DNA from: an uncultured Pelagibacteraceae bacterium
Lineage (GTDB): Bacteria; Pseudomonadota; Alphaproteobacteria; Pelagibacterales; Pelagibacteraceae
Direction of reading: 5' to 3'
NCBI GenBank assembly: GCA_902606105.1
Contig: CACLFK010000001.1
Span: 1-64,000 of the forward strand
DNA length: 64,000 nucleotides
Shown here: positions 1 through 15,073 of the stretch, in pieces
Layout: every line of letters starts with the position of its first letter
Position numbering within the stretch: position 1 is the stretch's first letter
Notes under the pieces: model-generated
The model's database searches: none
The model's input: the letters and a program-made list of their open reading frames with translations, nothing else
What the model was told of the DNA's origin: nothing
Program-made: the position numbers and the translations under genes

Positions 1-348
1 TGCAAAAATATGGCTTTAGCTTACAAAGTTTCAGATATAATAGTTTCAGCCTCAAATGAACCTGAAGCTTTTGGAAGAGTGTCAGTAGAAGCCCAATCAA
101 TGGGAAAACCAATAATAGCAAGCAATATTGGTGGCTCGAACGAAACAGTCATTGACGAAAAAACTGGATTTTTATTTGAGTCGAACAATGCCAAATCTTT
201 AAGTAAACAGATTTTGAAAGTTCTTAATATGGATGAGACATCTTTAAAAATGATGGAAATAGAGGCAAGAAAAAACGTTACTCAAAGATTTAATGTTGAA
301 AAAATGTGTTTTTCTACTTATTCAGAGTATAAGAGACTATTAAATTAA
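1..348 (+). CDS. Glycosyltransferase family 4/GT-B, C-terminal part (5' truncated by window)
   Basis: [35 protein letters not shown] is typical of GT-B C-terminal nucleotide-sugar binding; frame is open to the window edge. Confidence 0.8.
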   Translation, partial: CKNMALAYKVSDIIVSASNEPEAFGRVSVEAQSMGKPIIASNIGGSNETVIDEKTGFLFESNNAKSLSKQILKVLNMDETSLKMMEIEARKNVTQRFNVEKMCFSTYSEYKRLLN

Positions 349-2265
349 ATGCCTACAATAACATTACCAGACGGAAATAATCTAAATTTTTCAAAAAAAG
401 TTACTGGAGTTGAGGTAGCAGAGAAAATAAGTAAGTCATTAGCAAAACAAGCAATGGTTATAAGCGTTGATGGTGAACTTAAAGATTTAGATTACTTAAT
501 AGAAAAAGACTGCTCAGTCAAAATTTTTACCTCAAAAAATCCAGAAGGTCTGGAGACAATTAGACATGATACTGCACACATATTGGCAATGGCTGTTCAA
601 GAATTATTTCCTGGTACTCAGGTTACAATTGGTCCAGTTATTGAAAATGGATTTTACTATGACTTTGCTAGAAAAGTGCCTTTTACTGAAGATGATTTAG
701 TCAAAATTGAAAATAAGATGAAAGAAATTGTAGACAGAGATGAAATTACAAAGAGAGAAGTTTGGGATAGAAATAAAGCTATTGATCATTTTAAAAAGAA
801 GGGTGAAATATATAAATCTGAATTAATTAAAGCTATCCCAGATAAAGAAGATGTTTCAATTTATTTTCACGGCGATTGGCATGATCTTTGTAGAGGACCT
901 CATTTATCTTCGACAGGTAAAATAGGAAAGTACTTTAAATTAACAAAAGTTTCAGGTGCTTATTGGAGAGGAGACTCAAAAAATGAAATGCTTCAAAGAA
1001 TATATGGTACTAGTTGGGCAACTCAAAAAGATTTAGATGAATATCTTAAAAGAATAGAAGAAGCAGAAAAGAGAGATCATAGAAAATTAGGAAAAGAAAT
1101 GGATTTATTTCATTTTAGGGAAGAAAGTCCAGGATCTGTATTTTGGCACGAAAGAGGTTGGGCGTTATTTCAAAATTTAATTAATTATATGAGAAATAGA
1201 CAGGATGAAGCTGGTTACAAAGAAATAAATACTCCTGAGGTTTTGGATAGACAATTATGGGAAAAATCAGGACATTGGGGAAAATATGGTGACAACATGT
1301 ATACATCTGAAACTCCAGATGAAAAAGTTTTTGCAATAAAACCAATGAACTGCCCTGGACATGTTCAAGTATTTAATCAAGGATTAAAAAGTTATCGAGA
1401 TCTTCCTTTGCGTTACGCAGAGTTTGGAAAAGTTCATAGATATGAACCATCCGGAGCATTACATGGTTTACTTAGGGTTAGAGCTTTTACGCAGGACGAT
1501 GCACATATATTTTGTTCAGAAGAACAAATTACAAGTGAGTGTTTAAGTGTCACTAATTTAATTTTGGATATTTATAAAGACCTTGGTTTTGAAAATGTAA
1601 TTCTAAAATATGCAGATAGACCAGAAGTAAGAGTTGGGGATGATGAAGTTTGGGATAAAGCAGAAGCATCATTACTCGAAGCAGTGAAAGCCTCAAAGTT
1701 AGAATATAGTATTAACAAAGGAGAGGGAGCATTCTATGGTCCTAAAATTGAGTTTGTTCTAAGGGATGCAATTGGTAGAGATTGGCAATGTGGAACTTTG
1801 CAAGTCGATTTAAATTTACCTGAAAGATTAGGTGCCTCTTATATTGATAAAGATGGAAGTAAGAAAATTCCTGTAATGCTTCACAGAGCTCTATTTGGAT
1901 CTTTAGAAAGATTTATTGGAATTTTAATTGAAAACTATGCTGGTAAATTTCCATTCTGGATATCGCCTTTACAAACAATGGTAATTCCTATTTCAGATGA
2001 GTTTAATAATTATGCTGTTGAGATATCTAAAAAAATTACAAATGTAGGTATCAGCTCATCTGTTGATTTAAAAAATCAAAATTTAAATTATAAAATAAGA
2101 GATCATTCATTAGCAAAAATTCCTCTTTTGTTAATTTGTGGTAAAAAAGAAGTTGACTCCAATTCTGTAACGATTAGAAGATTAGACTCTAATAAACAAG
2201 AAAATATGGATATTGAAACATTCTTAAAAACTTTCTCTGCTTTAAACAAAGCATCTTCAAACTAA
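349..2265 (+). CDS. thrS: Threonyl-tRNA synthetase
   Basis: TGS domain, HDTAHILAMAV, class II motifs, KPMNCPGHVQVF. Confidence 0.98.
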   Translation: MPTITLPDGNNLNFSKKVTGVEVAEKISKSLAKQAMVISVDGELKDLDYLIEKDCSVKIFTSKNPEGLETIRHDTAHILAMAVQELFPGTQVTIGPVIENGFYYDFARKVPFTEDDLVKIENKMKEIVDRDEITKREVWDRNKAIDHFKKKGEIYKSELIKAIPDKEDVSIYFHGDWHDLCRGPHLSSTGKIGKYFKLTKVSGAYWRGDSKNEMLQRIYGTSWATQKDLDEYLKRIEEAEKRDHRKLGKEMDLFHFREESPGSVFWHERGWALFQNLINYMRNRQDEAGYKEINTPEVLDRQLWEKSGHWGKYGDNMYTSETPDEKVFAIKPMNCPGHVQVFNQGLKSYRDLPLRYAEFGKVHRYEPSGALHGLLRVRAFTQDDAHIFCSEEQITSECLSVTNLILDIYKDLGFENVILKYADRPEVRVGDDEVWDKAEASLLEAVKASKLEYSINKGEGAFYGPKIEFVLRDAIGRDWQCGTLQVDLNLPERLGASYIDKDGSKKIPVMLHRALFGSLERFIGILIENYAGKFPFWISPLQTMVIPISDEFNNYAVEISKKITNVGISSSVDLKNQNLNYKIRDHSLAKIPLLLICGKKEVDSNSVTIRRLDSNKQENMDIETFLKTFSALNKASSN

Positions 2266-2811
2266 GTGGCAGATTTTAAACAAAATTATTTTCAAAGAAG
2301 AACTAAGGATAGAGGCCCAAGATCTAACAATAGAATTTCCTCTCCTGATGTTCAGGTGATAGCAAGCGATGGTCAAAATCTTGGTGTACTTAATACCAAT
2401 GAAGCTATCTCAATGGCAAAAAACCAAGGACTTGATTTAATAGAAATAGCACCAAATGCAAATCCTCCAGTTTGTAAAATCATGGATATGGGTAAATACA
2501 AATATGATGCCCAAAAAAAAGCAAATCTTGCAAAAAAGAAACAAAAAATAGTTTTGTTAAAAGAAATAAAAATGAGACCTGTAACAGAAACTCATGATTA
2601 TGATTTTAAAGTTAAAAATGCAAAAAAATTTATTGCTAAAGGTGATAAGGTAAAATTTACAATAAGATTTAAAGGTAGAGAGCTTCAGCATTCACATTTA
2701 GGAAACGAGTTAATGGGCAAAATCAAGGAAGACATGAAAGATATTGGCAAGGTAGAGCTACATCCAAAATTTGATGGTAAGCAAATGATTATGGTAATCC
2801 AACCTATATAG
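2266..2811 (+). CDS. infC: Translation initiation factor IF-3 (GTG start)
   Basis: GLDLIEIAPNANPPVCKIMDMGKYKY; directly downstream of thrS. Confidence 0.98.
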   Translation: MADFKQNYFQRRTKDRGPRSNNRISSPDVQVIASDGQNLGVLNTNEAISMAKNQGLDLIEIAPNANPPVCKIMDMGKYKYDAQKKANLAKKKQKIVLLKEIKMRPVTETHDYDFKVKNAKKFIAKGDKVKFTIRFKGRELQHSHLGNELMGKIKEDMKDIGKVELHPKFDGKQMIMVIQPI

Positions 2812-2864
2812 GCTTTAATAGAGGTTGTAAAATTATACCATTCTTTGTATAAGTCCGCTGAATT

Positions 2865-3071
2865 ATGCCTAAATTAAAAACAAAAAGCTCAGCAAAAAAA
2901 AGATTTAAAATATCAGCCAAGGGGAAAGTTATTACAGCCCAAGCTGGAAAGAGACATGGCATGATCAAAAGAACAAATTCTCAAATTAGAAAATTAAGAG
3001 GCACAACAACAATGTCCAAACAAGATGGAAAAATTGTTAAATCTTACATGCCTTACAGTTTAAGAGGTTAA
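2865..3071 (+). CDS. rpmI: 50S ribosomal protein L35
   Basis: [22 protein letters not shown]; infC-rpmI-rplT order. Confidence 0.98.
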   Translation: MPKLKTKSSAKKRFKISAKGKVITAQAGKRHGMIKRTNSQIRKLRGTTTMSKQDGKIVKSYMPYSLRG

Positions 3072-3073
3072 TA

Positions 3074-3430
3074 ATGGCAAGAGTTAAAAGAGGTGTAACA
3101 AGTAAAGCTAAGCATAAAAAGGTTTTAAAAGCTGTCAAAGGTCAATGGGGCAGAAGAAAAAATACTATAAGAGTTGCTAAGCAGGCAATGGAAAAATCAA
3201 TGCAATATGCTTATAGAGATAGAAGAAACAAAAAAAGAGATTTCAAATCTTTATGGATACAAAGAATCAATGCAGGCGTTAGAGCTGAAGGTTTGACATA
3301 TTCTAAATTCATAAACGGATTGAGCAAATGCGGTATTGCAATAGATAGAAAAATTCTTGCTGAAATTGCATATGATAGCCCAGAAGCATTTAAAACAATT
3401 GTACAAAAAGCCCAATCAGCATTGAATTAA
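3074..3430 (+). CDS. rplT: 50S ribosomal protein L20
   Basis: [30 protein letters not shown]. Confidence 0.98.
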   Translation: MARVKRGVTSKAKHKKVLKAVKGQWGRRKNTIRVAKQAMEKSMQYAYRDRRNKKRDFKSLWIQRINAGVRAEGLTYSKFINGLSKCGIAIDRKILAEIAYDSPEAFKTIVQKAQSALN

Positions 3431-3473
3431 TTTTCATTGTTGTTTTTCTAAGGTTAACAAATATTCTATTGTT

Positions 3474-4541
3474 ATGTCTGATATTAAAAAAATTAAAGAT
3501 GAATTCTTAAATAAGCTAAGTGCAGATTTAAATATTGAAAGCGTAAATCAAATTAAGTCTGAGTTATTTGGTAAGAATGGTAAAATTTCTATTTTTTTTA
3601 AAAAACTTGGATCTTTACCTGCAGAAGAACGTAAAAAATTTGCATCAGATTTAAATTTCATAAAAAATGAACTTCAAGAAAAAATTAATAAAAAAATTCA
3701 AGAAATAGAAATTAAAGAAATAAATTCTAAGTTAGAGAATGAAAAAGTAGATATAACTCTACCTGAAAGAAATATTATTCAAGGTAAGATACACCCTGTT
3801 TCTCAAGTTATAGACGAAATATCCTCTATATTTTCTGAAATTGGTTTTAGTGTTGAAGAAGGACCAGATGTAGAGAATGAACATTATAACTTTACTGCAT
3901 TAAACACACCAGATAACCATCCAGCAAGAGACATGCATGATACTTTTTATTTAGATGATACAAAAGAATTACTTTTAAGAACTCATACATCTCCAGTACA
4001 AGTACGAACAATGTTAAAAGGTAAACCCCCTTTTAAAATTATTGCACCTGGTAGAACATATAGATCTGACAGTGATCAAACTCATGCTCCAATGTTTCAT
4101 CAAGTTGAGGGACTTCATATTGATAAAAATATAAATATGGGACATTTAAAAGGTTGCCTAAATTATTTTATAAAATCCTTTTTTGAGGTAGATAAAATTA
4201 AAATGAGATTTAGACCAAGTCACTTCCCTTTTACAGAACCATCAGCCGAAGTTGACATTGGTTATGAATTAAAAGATGGCAAAATAGTCATCGGTGAAGG
4301 AGATAAATGGTTAGAAATTTTAGGTTGTGGGATGGTACATCCAAACGTACTTAAAAATGTAAAAATAAACTCAGACAAGTATCAAGGGTATGCATTTGGG
4401 ATTGGCATAGATAGATTAGCTATGCTTAAGTATGGAATAAATGATCTAAGAGCTTTTTTCGAGACAGACTATAGGTGGCTAAATCACTTTGGGTTTGATC
4501 CACTAGACGTACCATCAAATTATAGAGGTCTTAGCCGATGA
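3474..4541 (+). CDS. pheS: Phenylalanyl-tRNA synthetase alpha subunit
   Basis: [31 protein letters not shown]. Confidence 0.98.
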   Translation: MSDIKKIKDEFLNKLSADLNIESVNQIKSELFGKNGKISIFFKKLGSLPAEERKKFASDLNFIKNELQEKINKKIQEIEIKEINSKLENEKVDITLPERNIIQGKIHPVSQVIDEISSIFSEIGFSVEEGPDVENEHYNFTALNTPDNHPARDMHDTFYLDDTKELLLRTHTSPVQVRTMLKGKPPFKIIAPGRTYRSDSDQTHAPMFHQVEGLHIDKNINMGHLKGCLNYFIKSFFEVDKIKMRFRPSHFPFTEPSAEVDIGYELKDGKIVIGEGDKWLEILGCGMVHPNVLKNVKINSDKYQGYAFGIGIDRLAMLKYGINDLRAFFETDYRWLNHFGFDPLDVPSNYRGLSR

Positions 4542-6946
4542 AATTTACAATTAGTTGGCTTAAAGAACACCTAGATACGAAGTTCAAGGATTATCAAATA
4601 ATTGAGAAGTTGACTGATGTTGGGCTTGAAGTTGAGAACTATGAAAAGGTTAGCTCTGACTTAGACAATTTTAAAGTAGCAAAAATTATAAATACTGAAC
4701 AACACCCTAATGCAGATAAGCTAAAAATATGCGATGTTGATATAGGCGAACAAAACCCTATAAAAGTTGTTTGTGGAGCACCTAATGCTAAGAATGACCT
4801 CTTAACTGTTTATGCTGGTCCTGGATCAATGATTCCAAAAAATAACATGAAACTCACAGTTAGCAAAATAAGGGGTGTGACCTCATATGGAATGTTATGC
4901 TCAGAATCCGAATTAAATTTATCTGATGAAAGTGACGGAATAATTGAACTAAAGTTAAAAAAGTACTCTGATAAAATAGGAAAAAATTTTTTTAAAAATA
5001 ATTCTGAAAAAGTTATTGATCTATCAATCACTCCTAATAGGCCTGATTGTTTAGGGGTTAGAGGAGTGGCAAGAGATCTTGCAGCAGCAGGAATTGGTAA
5101 ATTAAAAAATAATTCTAATATAAAAGTTAAAAATAATGGGTCTCAAAAAATAAAAGTTTCTATCACAAAAGATAAAAATCAAGGTTGTACTATATTTGGT
5201 ACTTGTTTTATAAAAGACGTTACAAATAAAGAAAGCCCAAAGTGGCTAAAGGATAAAATTATATCTCTAGGTCAGAAACCTATTTCAGCGATTGTAGATA
5301 TAACTAATTATGTGATGCTGGATTTAAATAGACCACTTCATGCATATGATGCAGACAAAATCGATAAGGAAATTATTGTAAGAACTTCAGAAAAAGGTGA
5401 AACATTTGAAGCTCTTGATAACAAAGAGTATAAATTAGATAATGATATGTGTGTTATCTCTGATAAGTCCGGGGTATTAGGCTTGGGTGGAATAATTGGA
5501 GGCACACGCTCAGGTACTGAGCTTAATACTAAAAATATTTTGTTAGAATCTGCATATTTTTTGCCAAGATCTATCAGAAAAACTTCAAAATTATTGAATA
5601 TTGACACTGATGCTAAATTTAGATTTGAAAGAGGTATTGATCCGCAATCGATCGAGATAGGCTTAAAGAAAGCTGCACAATTAATAACCAAAATTTGTGG
5701 AGGAAATGTTAGCAATTTTGATGTTCAAAGCATCAGAAAATATAAAAAAAATAATATCAAATTTAAAATTCCTTTGTTTGAAAAAATTGTAGGATTTAAA
5801 ATAAAAGATAAAGAAGTCATAAAAATCTTAATAGATTTAGGTTTTGAAGTTTCTAAGAAAAAGTCAGAATTAGAATTAAAAATTCCTACATGGAGGCCTG
5901 ATATTACCCAACCTATAGATATAGTTGAAGAGATAGTAAGAATAAAAGGTTTTAATAATATAGAAATTCTAGAACCACAAAAAAATAGAATTAAAGACAC
6001 ACTTAACAAACAACAAAAACTTTTTCATTTTTTACAACGTTCAGTAGCATCAAAAGGATATTTTGAAACTGTAACCTGGTCTTTTACAGATTCAAAAATA
6101 AATAATTTTTTTAAAGAAAGTTATAAGGAAATTAAAATAGTAAATCCAATAAGTTCAGACTTAGATGTTTTAAGAAATTCAATATTTCCTAATTTAGCAT
6201 TTTATCTGAAGAAAAATTTAGATAGAGGATTTAAAGATATTTCTCTTTTCGAAATAGGACCAACTTTTAAAGACAACAAACCAGGAGAACAATTAACAGT
6301 AATTGGAGGGATGAAATCAGGAAAGATATCAAGATTAAATTGGAATGAAGAAAATAGATTAGTTGATGTATTTGATGCAAAGAAGGATACAATTCAGACT
6401 TTATTAGAAGCTGGATATGATAGGCAAAATTTGTTTGTAAGAGAAAAATCACCCTCTTATTATCATCCAGGAAAATCTGGCTCTGTTTATCTTGATAAAG
6501 ACGATATTGATCCAGTGGCTTATTTTGGGGAAATTCATCCAAATATAATAAAAAAACTTGATATAAAAACGGAAGCATTGGTGGGCTTTGAGATTTATTT
6601 AGATTACTTAAAAGATACAAAACTTAAACTTAAAGATTCAAAATCTAAATTTCAATTTTCTGACTATCAAAAATCAGACAGAGACTTTGCTTTTGTGGTA
6701 GATAAAAATTTTAAAGCTCAAGATTTGATAGAAATAATATCATCTATTGATCAAAACTTAATTAAATCAGTTAAAATTTTTGATGTCTACGAAGGAGAAA
6801 ATGTTTCTAAAGATAAAAAATCTATAGCTCTTAAAGTAACCATTCAATCTTCAGAAAAAACACTAGAAGATAGCGATCTTGAAAAAATTAATAGATTAAT
6901 AATTTCAACAGTTGAGATTAAATCAGGTGCAAAAATTAGATCTTAA
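4538..6946 (+). CDS. pheT: Phenylalanyl-tRNA synthetase beta subunit
   Basis: Full-length PheT with tRNA-binding, B3/B4 and FDX-ACB domains; ATGA overlap with pheS. Confidence 0.98.
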   Translation: MKFTISWLKEHLDTKFKDYQIIEKLTDVGLEVENYEKVSSDLDNFKVAKIINTEQHPNADKLKICDVDIGEQNPIKVVCGAPNAKNDLLTVYAGPGSMIPKNNMKLTVSKIRGVTSYGMLCSESELNLSDESDGIIELKLKKYSDKIGKNFFKNNSEKVIDLSITPNRPDCLGVRGVARDLAAAGIGKLKNNSNIKVKNNGSQKIKVSITKDKNQGCTIFGTCFIKDVTNKESPKWLKDKIISLGQKPISAIVDITNYVMLDLNRPLHAYDADKIDKEIIVRTSEKGETFEALDNKEYKLDNDMCVISDKSGVLGLGGIIGGTRSGTELNTKNILLESAYFLPRSIRKTSKLLNIDTDAKFRFERGIDPQSIEIGLKKAAQLITKICGGNVSNFDVQSIRKYKKNNIKFKIPLFEKIVGFKIKDKEVIKILIDLGFEVSKKKSELELKIPTWRPDITQPIDIVEEIVRIKGFNNIEILEPQKNRIKDTLNKQQKLFHFLQRSVASKGYFETVTWSFTDSKINNFFKESYKEIKIVNPISSDLDVLRNSIFPNLAFYLKKNLDRGFKDISLFEIGPTFKDNKPGEQLTVIGGMKSGKISRLNWNEENRLVDVFDAKKDTIQTLLEAGYDRQNLFVREKSPSYYHPGKSGSVYLDKDDIDPVAYFGEIHPNIIKKLDIKTEALVGFEIYLDYLKDTKLKLKDSKSKFQFSDYQKSDRDFAFVVDKNFKAQDLIEIISSIDQNLIKSVKIFDVYEGENVSKDKKSIALKVTIQSSEKTLEDSDLEKINRLIISTVEIKSGAKIRS

Positions 6947-8758
6947 ATGCCTAGTGAAATTGATCATATAAGAAATTTTGCAATCATTGCACATATCGAT
7001 CATGGAAAATCTACTATTGCAGACAGAATAATTCACAGTTGTGGGGGATTAACTGAGAGAGAGATGAAAGCCCAAGTTCTTGATTCGATGGATATTGAAA
7101 GAGAAAGAGGAATCACAATTAAAGCTCAGACCGTAAAATTGAATTATAAGGCAAAAGATGGAAAAGAGTATCTTTTAAATATTATAGACACACCTGGTCA
7201 CGTAGATTTTAGCTATGAGGTAAGTAGGTCACTTTACGCATGTGAAGGTTCTATTCTTATTGTTGATAGTACTCAAGGTGTCGAAGCGCAGACCTTAGCA
7301 AATGTTTATCAGGCTTTAGACACGAACCATGAAATTGTTCCAGTATTAAATAAGGTTGATTTACCTGCATCAGATTTAGAAAAAACAAAAAAACAAATTG
7401 AAGATGTTATTGGTATCGATACTAAAAGTGCTATTCCATGTTCTGGTAAAACCGGAGAAGGTATTGAGGACATCTTAGAGCAAATAATAACTACCTTGCC
7501 CGCACCTAAGGGAGAAACTACATCTGATTTAAAATGTTTACTTGTTGATAGTTGGTATGACACTTATTTAGGCGTGGTAATTTTAGTTAGAGTAATTGAT
7601 GGTAAATTATCAAAAAATATGAAAATTAAAATGATGTCAACCAACCAAGAATATATTGTCGAAAAAGTTGGGGTTTTCACACCTAAACCAGTAGACATAA
7701 AAGAATTAAATACAGGTGAAATAGGCTTTATAACAACAGGGATTAAAGTCCTCTCGGAGACAAAAGTTGGTGATACTATTTGTGATGCAACAAAACCGTT
7801 AAAGGAAGCTTTACCAGGATTTAAACCTAGCAAGCCAGTCGTATTTTGTGGCTTGTTCCCTGTTGATAGTTCAGAGTATCAAAAACTAAAAGATGGATTA
7901 GCTAAACTTCAATTAAATGATGCGAGTTTTTCATTTGAACCTGAGTCATCTTCAGCTTTAGGTTTAGGTTTCAGGTGTGGTTTTCTGGGCTTGCTACATC
8001 TTGAAATAGTGACTGAAAGATTAGAAAGAGAATTTGATGTAAACTTATTAACCACTACTCCTGGAGTTGTATACAAAGTGTATCTCAATAATGGAACTAC
8101 AGTAGATTTGCAAAATCCGTCTAGTTTGCCGGATCCAACATTAATAAAAATGATAGAAGAACCTTGGATTAAAGCTACAATTATTACTCCAGATCAGTAT
8201 TTAGGATCGATAATCAAAATGTGCCAAGATAAAAGAGGAATCCAAACAAATTTAAGTTATTCAGGAAATAGAGCAGTTGTAAATTATGAGCTTCCTTTAA
8301 ATGAGGTAGTTTTTGATTTTAACGATCGTCTTAAATCAATGACCAGTGGTTATGCGAGTTTTGATTATGAAATAATAGAACATCGAGAAGGTGATTTAGT
8401 TAAATTGGGTATCTTAGTAAATGCTGAGCCAGTTGATGCTTTAGCAATGATGATACATAAAGATTTTGCACAAAGAACAGGTAGGGAAGTTTGTGAAAAA
8501 CTGAAAGATCTTATACCAAGACATAATTTTATGATACCTGTTCAAGCTGCAATTGGTGGAAAAATTATTGCAAGAGAAACTATCAAAGGTTTTAAAAAAG
8601 ATGTTTTGACAAAAATTCATGGTGGTGGTGCAACAGATAGAAAAAGAAAACTATTAGAAAAACAAAAAAAGGGAAAGGCTCGATCAAAACAATTTGGACG
8701 AGTTGAAATACCTCAAGAGGCTTTTATTGGTGTTCTTAAAATTTCTAAAGAAAAATAA
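6947..8758 (+). CDS. lepA: Elongation factor 4
   Basis: [33 protein letters not shown]-terminal [18 protein letters not shown]. Confidence 0.98.
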   Translation: MPSEIDHIRNFAIIAHIDHGKSTIADRIIHSCGGLTEREMKAQVLDSMDIERERGITIKAQTVKLNYKAKDGKEYLLNIIDTPGHVDFSYEVSRSLYACEGSILIVDSTQGVEAQTLANVYQALDTNHEIVPVLNKVDLPASDLEKTKKQIEDVIGIDTKSAIPCSGKTGEGIEDILEQIITTLPAPKGETTSDLKCLLVDSWYDTYLGVVILVRVIDGKLSKNMKIKMMSTNQEYIVEKVGVFTPKPVDIKELNTGEIGFITTGIKVLSETKVGDTICDATKPLKEALPGFKPSKPVVFCGLFPVDSSEYQKLKDGLAKLQLNDASFSFEPESSSALGLGFRCGFLGLLHLEIVTERLEREFDVNLLTTTPGVVYKVYLNNGTTVDLQNPSSLPDPTLIKMIEEPWIKATIITPDQYLGSIIKMCQDKRGIQTNLSYSGNRAVVNYELPLNEVVFDFNDRLKSMTSGYASFDYEIIEHREGDLVKLGILVNAEPVDALAMMIHKDFAQRTGREVCEKLKDLIPRHNFMIPVQAAIGGKIIARETIKGFKKDVLTKIHGGGATDRKRKLLEKQKKGKARSKQFGRVEIPQEAFIGVLKISKEK

Positions 8759-8760
8759 AT

Positions 8761-8850
8761 GGAGAGGTGGCCGAGTGGTTGAAGGCGCACGCTTGGAAAG
8801 CGTGTAAAGGAGCAATCCTTTCATGGGTTCGAATCCCATTCTCTCCGCCA
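8761..8850 (+). tRNA. tRNA-Ser(GGA)
   Basis: Class II cloverleaf with long variable arm, anticodon loop CTTGGAAAG, T-loop TTCGAAT, encoded CCA. Confidence 0.96.
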
Positions 8851-8932
8851 ACAAATAAGCCTTAATTTTCAATATTGATTCGTCCTTTTATTATTTTTTT
8901 TGTGAAGATAAATCAGCATTTTTTTAAAAAAA

Positions 8933-11022
<2,090 letters not shown>

Positions 11023-11024
11023 AA

Positions 11025-12305
11025 ATGGAGTTTTTTGAAACTTCAAAACAATATTCTTTTAAAAAATCTACCTATATAAATTTAAGATGGATTGGAATTA
11101 TAGGCCAATTCATAGCTGTAAACTTTGTATATTTAATTTTAAATTTTAAATTTAATTTTTTATTATCAAATCTAATAATAATTTTTGGTGCTATTAGTAA
11201 TTTTTATTTAATTTATGTTTATAAAAAAACCCAACTATCAGATAGGTCTGCTTTTATTTTTTTATTTCTTGATATACTTCAATTAAGTACTTTGCTTTAT
11301 TTGACGGGAGGTATTGTTAATCCTTTTGTTATATTTTTATTAATTCCGAGTGTATTTTCTTCATCAAATCTAAGCTTCAAAACTAACTCATTACTAGTAG
11401 GTTTAACTGGTATTGCCATTATAATTCTTACTTTTTATTCTAAAGATTTGCCCTCACCTTTAAGTGAGCATTTTCATGTGTCCCCCTATTATTATTTTTC
11501 TATACCTATTGCCTTAATTGTTGCTTTAGTTTTTCTAAACTATTTTGCAATGACATTTGGATCACAATCTCGTTTAAGAAAAGATGCTTTATCAAAAATG
11601 GAAGAAGTAATGGCAAAAGAACATGAATTACTGTCATTAGGTGGTCAAGCTGCTGCAGCCGCGCACTCTTTAGGTACTCCACTTTCTACAATCAAAATAA
11701 TTACTCAAGACTTAGCTAAACAATTAGAAAACAATGAAGAATTTAAAAAAGATATAGAATTACTAAATAGCCAGGTAGAGAGATGCAATGAAATTTTAAA
11801 ACGTTTGAGCCTAAACCCAGTCGAGGAAGATGATTTTATAGATAAAGATCTAACCGTAAGAGAATATTTGTCAGAAATTATTTCATCTTTTACGGAAATA
11901 AGTAATAAAAACTTTGTGTTTAACTTTGATCAAGATTCTAATCCAAAAAAAATAACCAAATCAATTGAGATTGTTTATGGATTAAGAAATTTTATTGGGA
12001 ATGCAAATAAGTTTTCAAGGGATAAAATTTTTATAAATCTGAAAAGTGACAGTGAAACGACAGAAATAATAATCGAAGATGATGGGGATGGATATCCTAG
12101 AGATATTCTGCCTAAAATTGGAGAGCCTTATTTAAAAACAAGTAATTTAGAAGAAAAATCTAAAACAGGTTTAGGACTTGGATTATTTATTGGTAAAACC
12201 TTATTAGAAAAAAATTTTGCCTCATTAAACTTTAGAAACTCCAAAACAAGAAGTGGAGCAGAAGTTATAATTAGTTGGCGGAATTCAGATTTATTTAATA
12301 TCTAG
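11025..12305 (+). CDS. RegB/PrrB-like redox sensor histidine kinase
   Basis: TM helices, TGGIVNPF (RegB quinone-site motif), H-box [22 protein letters not shown] cysteine, GLGLGLFI ATPase motif. Confidence 0.85.
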   Translation: MEFFETSKQYSFKKSTYINLRWIGIIGQFIAVNFVYLILNFKFNFLLSNLIIIFGAISNFYLIYVYKKTQLSDRSAFIFLFLDILQLSTLLYLTGGIVNPFVIFLLIPSVFSSSNLSFKTNSLLVGLTGIAIIILTFYSKDLPSPLSEHFHVSPYYYFSIPIALIVALVFLNYFAMTFGSQSRLRKDALSKMEEVMAKEHELLSLGGQAAAAAHSLGTPLSTIKIITQDLAKQLENNEEFKKDIELLNSQVERCNEILKRLSLNPVEEDDFIDKDLTVREYLSEIISSFTEISNKNFVFNFDQDSNPKKITKSIEIVYGLRNFIGNANKFSRDKIFINLKSDSETTEIIIEDDGDGYPRDILPKIGEPYLKTSNLEEKSKTGLGLGLFIGKTLLEKNFASLNFRNSKTRSGAEVIISWRNSDLFNI

Positions 12306-14098
12306 TGATATTTTTTTTTGTTATCAAAAAGAGAACTTAATTGTGAAATCATAACGTCTCCTAACTCATTAACATCGGTAATCTTAATCGCTTTATCATA
12401 ATATCTAGATACATCATGACCTATTCCAATTGCTAAAACCTCAATATCAGATTTATTTTCAATATATTTAACTATTTTTTTTAGGTGTTTTTCAAGGAAA
12501 TCACCTGAGTTGACAGAAAGAGTTGAGTCATCGACTGGAGCTCCATCTGAAATAACCATCAAAATTTTTCTTTCTTCTTTTCTCTTTTTAATTCTACTGT
12601 ATGCCCAAGATATTGCTTCTCCATCAATATTTTCTTTTAGCAGACCCTCTTTAAGCATCAGCCCCAAGTTATTTTTTGCCTGTCTCCATTGAGTATCTGC
12701 ACCTTTGTAAATTATATGTCTTAAATCATTTAATCTTCCAGGAGTTTTTGGTTTTGAATTTTTAGCCCATAGTTCTCTTGACTGACCACCTTTCCAGTTT
12801 TTAGTCGTAAATCCTAAAATTTCGACTTTAACAGAACATCTTTCAAGAGTTCTTGATAAAATATCTGCACATATAGCAGCTATTGTAATAGGTCTTCCTC
12901 TCATTGAACCTGAGTTATCTATTAACAAAGTGACAACAGTATCTTTAAAATCTAAATCTTTCTCTTTTTTAAATGATAAGGAATTGTAAGGATCCATTAT
13001 TATTCTTGGTAGTTTTGAACTATCAAGCAATCCATCCTCTAAATCAAATTCCCACGCCCTGTTTTGTTTTGCCAGCAACTGTCTTTGTAATTTATTGGCT
13101 AGTTTCGTAATAACATCTTGAAAACCTATTAGTTGCTGGTCCAAACTCTTTCTTAATTTAGTTGCCTCATCTGCATTTTCTAAGTTTTCTGCCTTAACAA
13201 TTTCATCAAATTGTGAAGTAAAGATTTTATAATCAATATCAAGATTGTCGATATTCTTTTTCAAAATTTGTTCTGTACTTTGTTCTTCTGACTCTAATTC
13301 TGATAGTTGTTCATCTAAATTAAACTCATCAACTTCATAATCTGCATCCAAAGTAGCTTGTGCTTCCTGATCTTTATTTTCATCTTTACTATCTTCGTTG
13401 TCGTTATTTTGGTCATCATTTGATGGATTATCTTGCCCTTGATCTTGATTTTCTTCATTAGTTTGGTCTTCTTCACTTTGAAAAATATCCATCTCCTGTA
13501 AAATTTGTGAAAAACGGGAGCTATAAGTATTTTGATTTTCAAGATTATCCATTAAAAACTCTTTGTGTTTCTCTATAGATTTTTCAAAGTCTTTTTCCCA
13601 AAAATCAAGCATTTTTGAGGTTAATGGATTGAGTTTTATTTTATGAAAATTTTTTAGCATGTAGAGTTCAAATGCTTCAGTAACACTAACATCCTCTTTA
13701 GTTTTTAATTGATCTCTTCGCTTTTGGCTAATTATCTGAGAATAATTTTCATGGAAATTTTTTTCAATCCCTTTTAACATTTGGCCGCCCAAAGCCTCAT
13801 ATCTTATCTTTTCTGCGATATTGTAAAGTGATCTTGAAGAATTATTTCCTGGTAAATTTTTTTGATAAATAGCATCATTAGAAAATTTTTTCTTTAAAGC
13901 TAAGGAGTCTGTCTCTGCTCTTAATTTTATAAAATCACTTGGACTATTTATACTATTAATTTCTATAGGAGTTTTATCCTTTGACTTATTTTTCTCAGAA
14001 ACTTTTTTATTTAAATCAAAGTTATCAGAAATAACTTTTGCTGTAGATGTTAATGCAATTCTGAACTTTTCTTTTAAGGTACTTTCTCTGCTACTCAT
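12302..14098 (-). CDS. cobT: CobT-like cobaltochelatase subunit (VWA/MIDAS)
   Basis: Acidic low-complexity middle region, [23 protein letters not shown]; next to cobS. Confidence 0.88.
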   Translation of the reverse strand: MSSRESTLKEKFRIALTSTAKVISDNFDLNKKVSEKNKSKDKTPIEINSINSPSDFIKLRAETDSLALKKKFSNDAIYQKNLPGNNSSRSLYNIAEKIRYEALGGQMLKGIEKNFHENYSQIISQKRRDQLKTKEDVSVTEAFELYMLKNFHKIKLNPLTSKMLDFWEKDFEKSIEKHKEFLMDNLENQNTYSSRFSQILQEMDIFQSEEDQTNEENQDQGQDNPSNDDQNNDNEDSKDENKDQEAQATLDADYEVDEFNLDEQLSELESEEQSTEQILKKNIDNLDIDYKIFTSQFDEIVKAENLENADEATKLRKSLDQQLIGFQDVITKLANKLQRQLLAKQNRAWEFDLEDGLLDSSKLPRIIMDPYNSLSFKKEKDLDFKDTVVTLLIDNSGSMRGRPITIAAICADILSRTLERCSVKVEILGFTTKNWKGGQSRELWAKNSKPKTPGRLNDLRHIIYKGADTQWRQAKNNLGLMLKEGLLKENIDGEAISWAYSRIKKRKEERKILMVISDGAPVDDSTLSVNSGDFLEKHLKKIVKYIENKSDIEVLAIGIGHDVSRYYDKAIKITDVNELGDVMISQLSSLFDNKKKYH

Positions 14099-15073
14099 TT
14101 AAATTTGAATATTTATCAATGACTCAGGTAATTCTTCACCAAAACATCTTTGATAATACTCAGCGATAATATTTTTCTCTATATCATCACATTTATTTAG
14201 AAAAGTTACTCTGAAGGCGTAACCAATATCTTTAAAGATCTCTGAATTTTCTGCCCAGTGCATAACAGTTCTTGGACTCATTACTGTTGAAATATCACCT
14301 GCAATAAATCCTTTACGTGTTAAAGAGGCTACTTTAATCATGTTGGAAACAACTTCTTTTCCTTTTGAATTATTCAAGTTTTTGTTTTTTGCTAACACAA
14401 TATCCATTTCTCTATCAAGCGTTAGATAATTCAGTGTAGTTACTATATTCCATCTGTCCATTTGACCTTGGTTTATTTGCTGAGTACCATGATAAAGACC
14501 ACTAGTATCTCCTAAGCCTACAGTATTTGATGTTGCAAATAATCTAAAAAACTTGTTTTGCTTTATTACTTTATTTTTATCTAGTAGTGTAAAATTACCT
14601 TCAGCTTCTAAAACTCTCTGAATCACAAACATAACATCAGGCCTTCCTGCATCATATTCGTCAAAGACAAGAGCAACTGGATTTTGAATAGACCATGGTA
14701 AGATACCCTCATTAAATTGAGTGACTTGTTTGCCCTCTTTTAAGACAATTGCATCTTTTCCAATTAGGTCTATTCGGCTAATATGGCTATCTAGGTTTAC
14801 ACGAATACATGGCCAATTTAGTCTAGCAGCTATCTGTTCAATATGAGTAGATTTACCTGTGCCGTGATATCCTTGAACTAAAACCCTTTTATTAAATGAA
14901 AATCCAGAAATGATTGCTAGTGTAGTGTCTCTGTCAAACTTATAACTTTTATCAATTTCAGGTACGTAATCATTTTTTTTTGAAAATGCATCAACTTCCA
15001 TCTCTGAATCTATCCCAAACGTTTGTTTCAACGAAACTTTGATGTCTGGTTTTATGTCAAGATTTGGTGTCAA
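14099..15073 (-). CDS. cobS: CobS-like AAA+ ATPase
   Basis: [45 protein letters not shown]. Confidence 0.92.
   Translation of the reverse strand: MTPNLDIKPDIKVSLKQTFGIDSEMEVDAFSKKNDYVPEIDKSYKFDRDTTLAIISGFSFNKRVLVQGYHGTGKSTHIEQIAARLNWPCIRVNLDSHISRIDLIGKDAIVLKEGKQVTQFNEGILPWSIQNPVALVFDEYDAGRPDVMFVIQRVLEAEGNFTLLDKNKVIKQNKFFRLFATSNTVGLGDTSGLYHGTQQINQGQMDRWNIVTTLNYLTLDREMDIVLAKNKNLNNSKGKEVVSNMIKVASLTRKGFIAGDISTVMSPRTVMHWAENSEIFKDIGYAFRVTFLNKCDDIEKNIIAEYYQRCFGEELPESLINIQI

Noticed and set aside
4810-6620. Minus-strand ORFs (4810-5031, 5338-5715, 5725-6009, 6267-6620) inside pheT
   Set aside because: Antisense to a complete pheT; Ser/Leu/Ile-rich, low-complexity translations typical of reading AT-rich coding DNA backwards
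7309-7833. Minus-strand ORFs 7309-7563 and 7564-7833 inside lepA
   Set aside because: Antisense to conserved lepA; no recognisable domain
8684-8872. 62-aa minus-strand ORF (LLAERMGFEPMKG...)
   Set aside because: Translation of the antisense of tRNA-Ser; classic spurious annotation
12510-13542. Alternative-frame ORFs 12510-12692 (+) and 13315-13542 (-)
   Set aside because: Lie entirely in cobT; the second is a frame-shifted reading of the acidic low-complexity region
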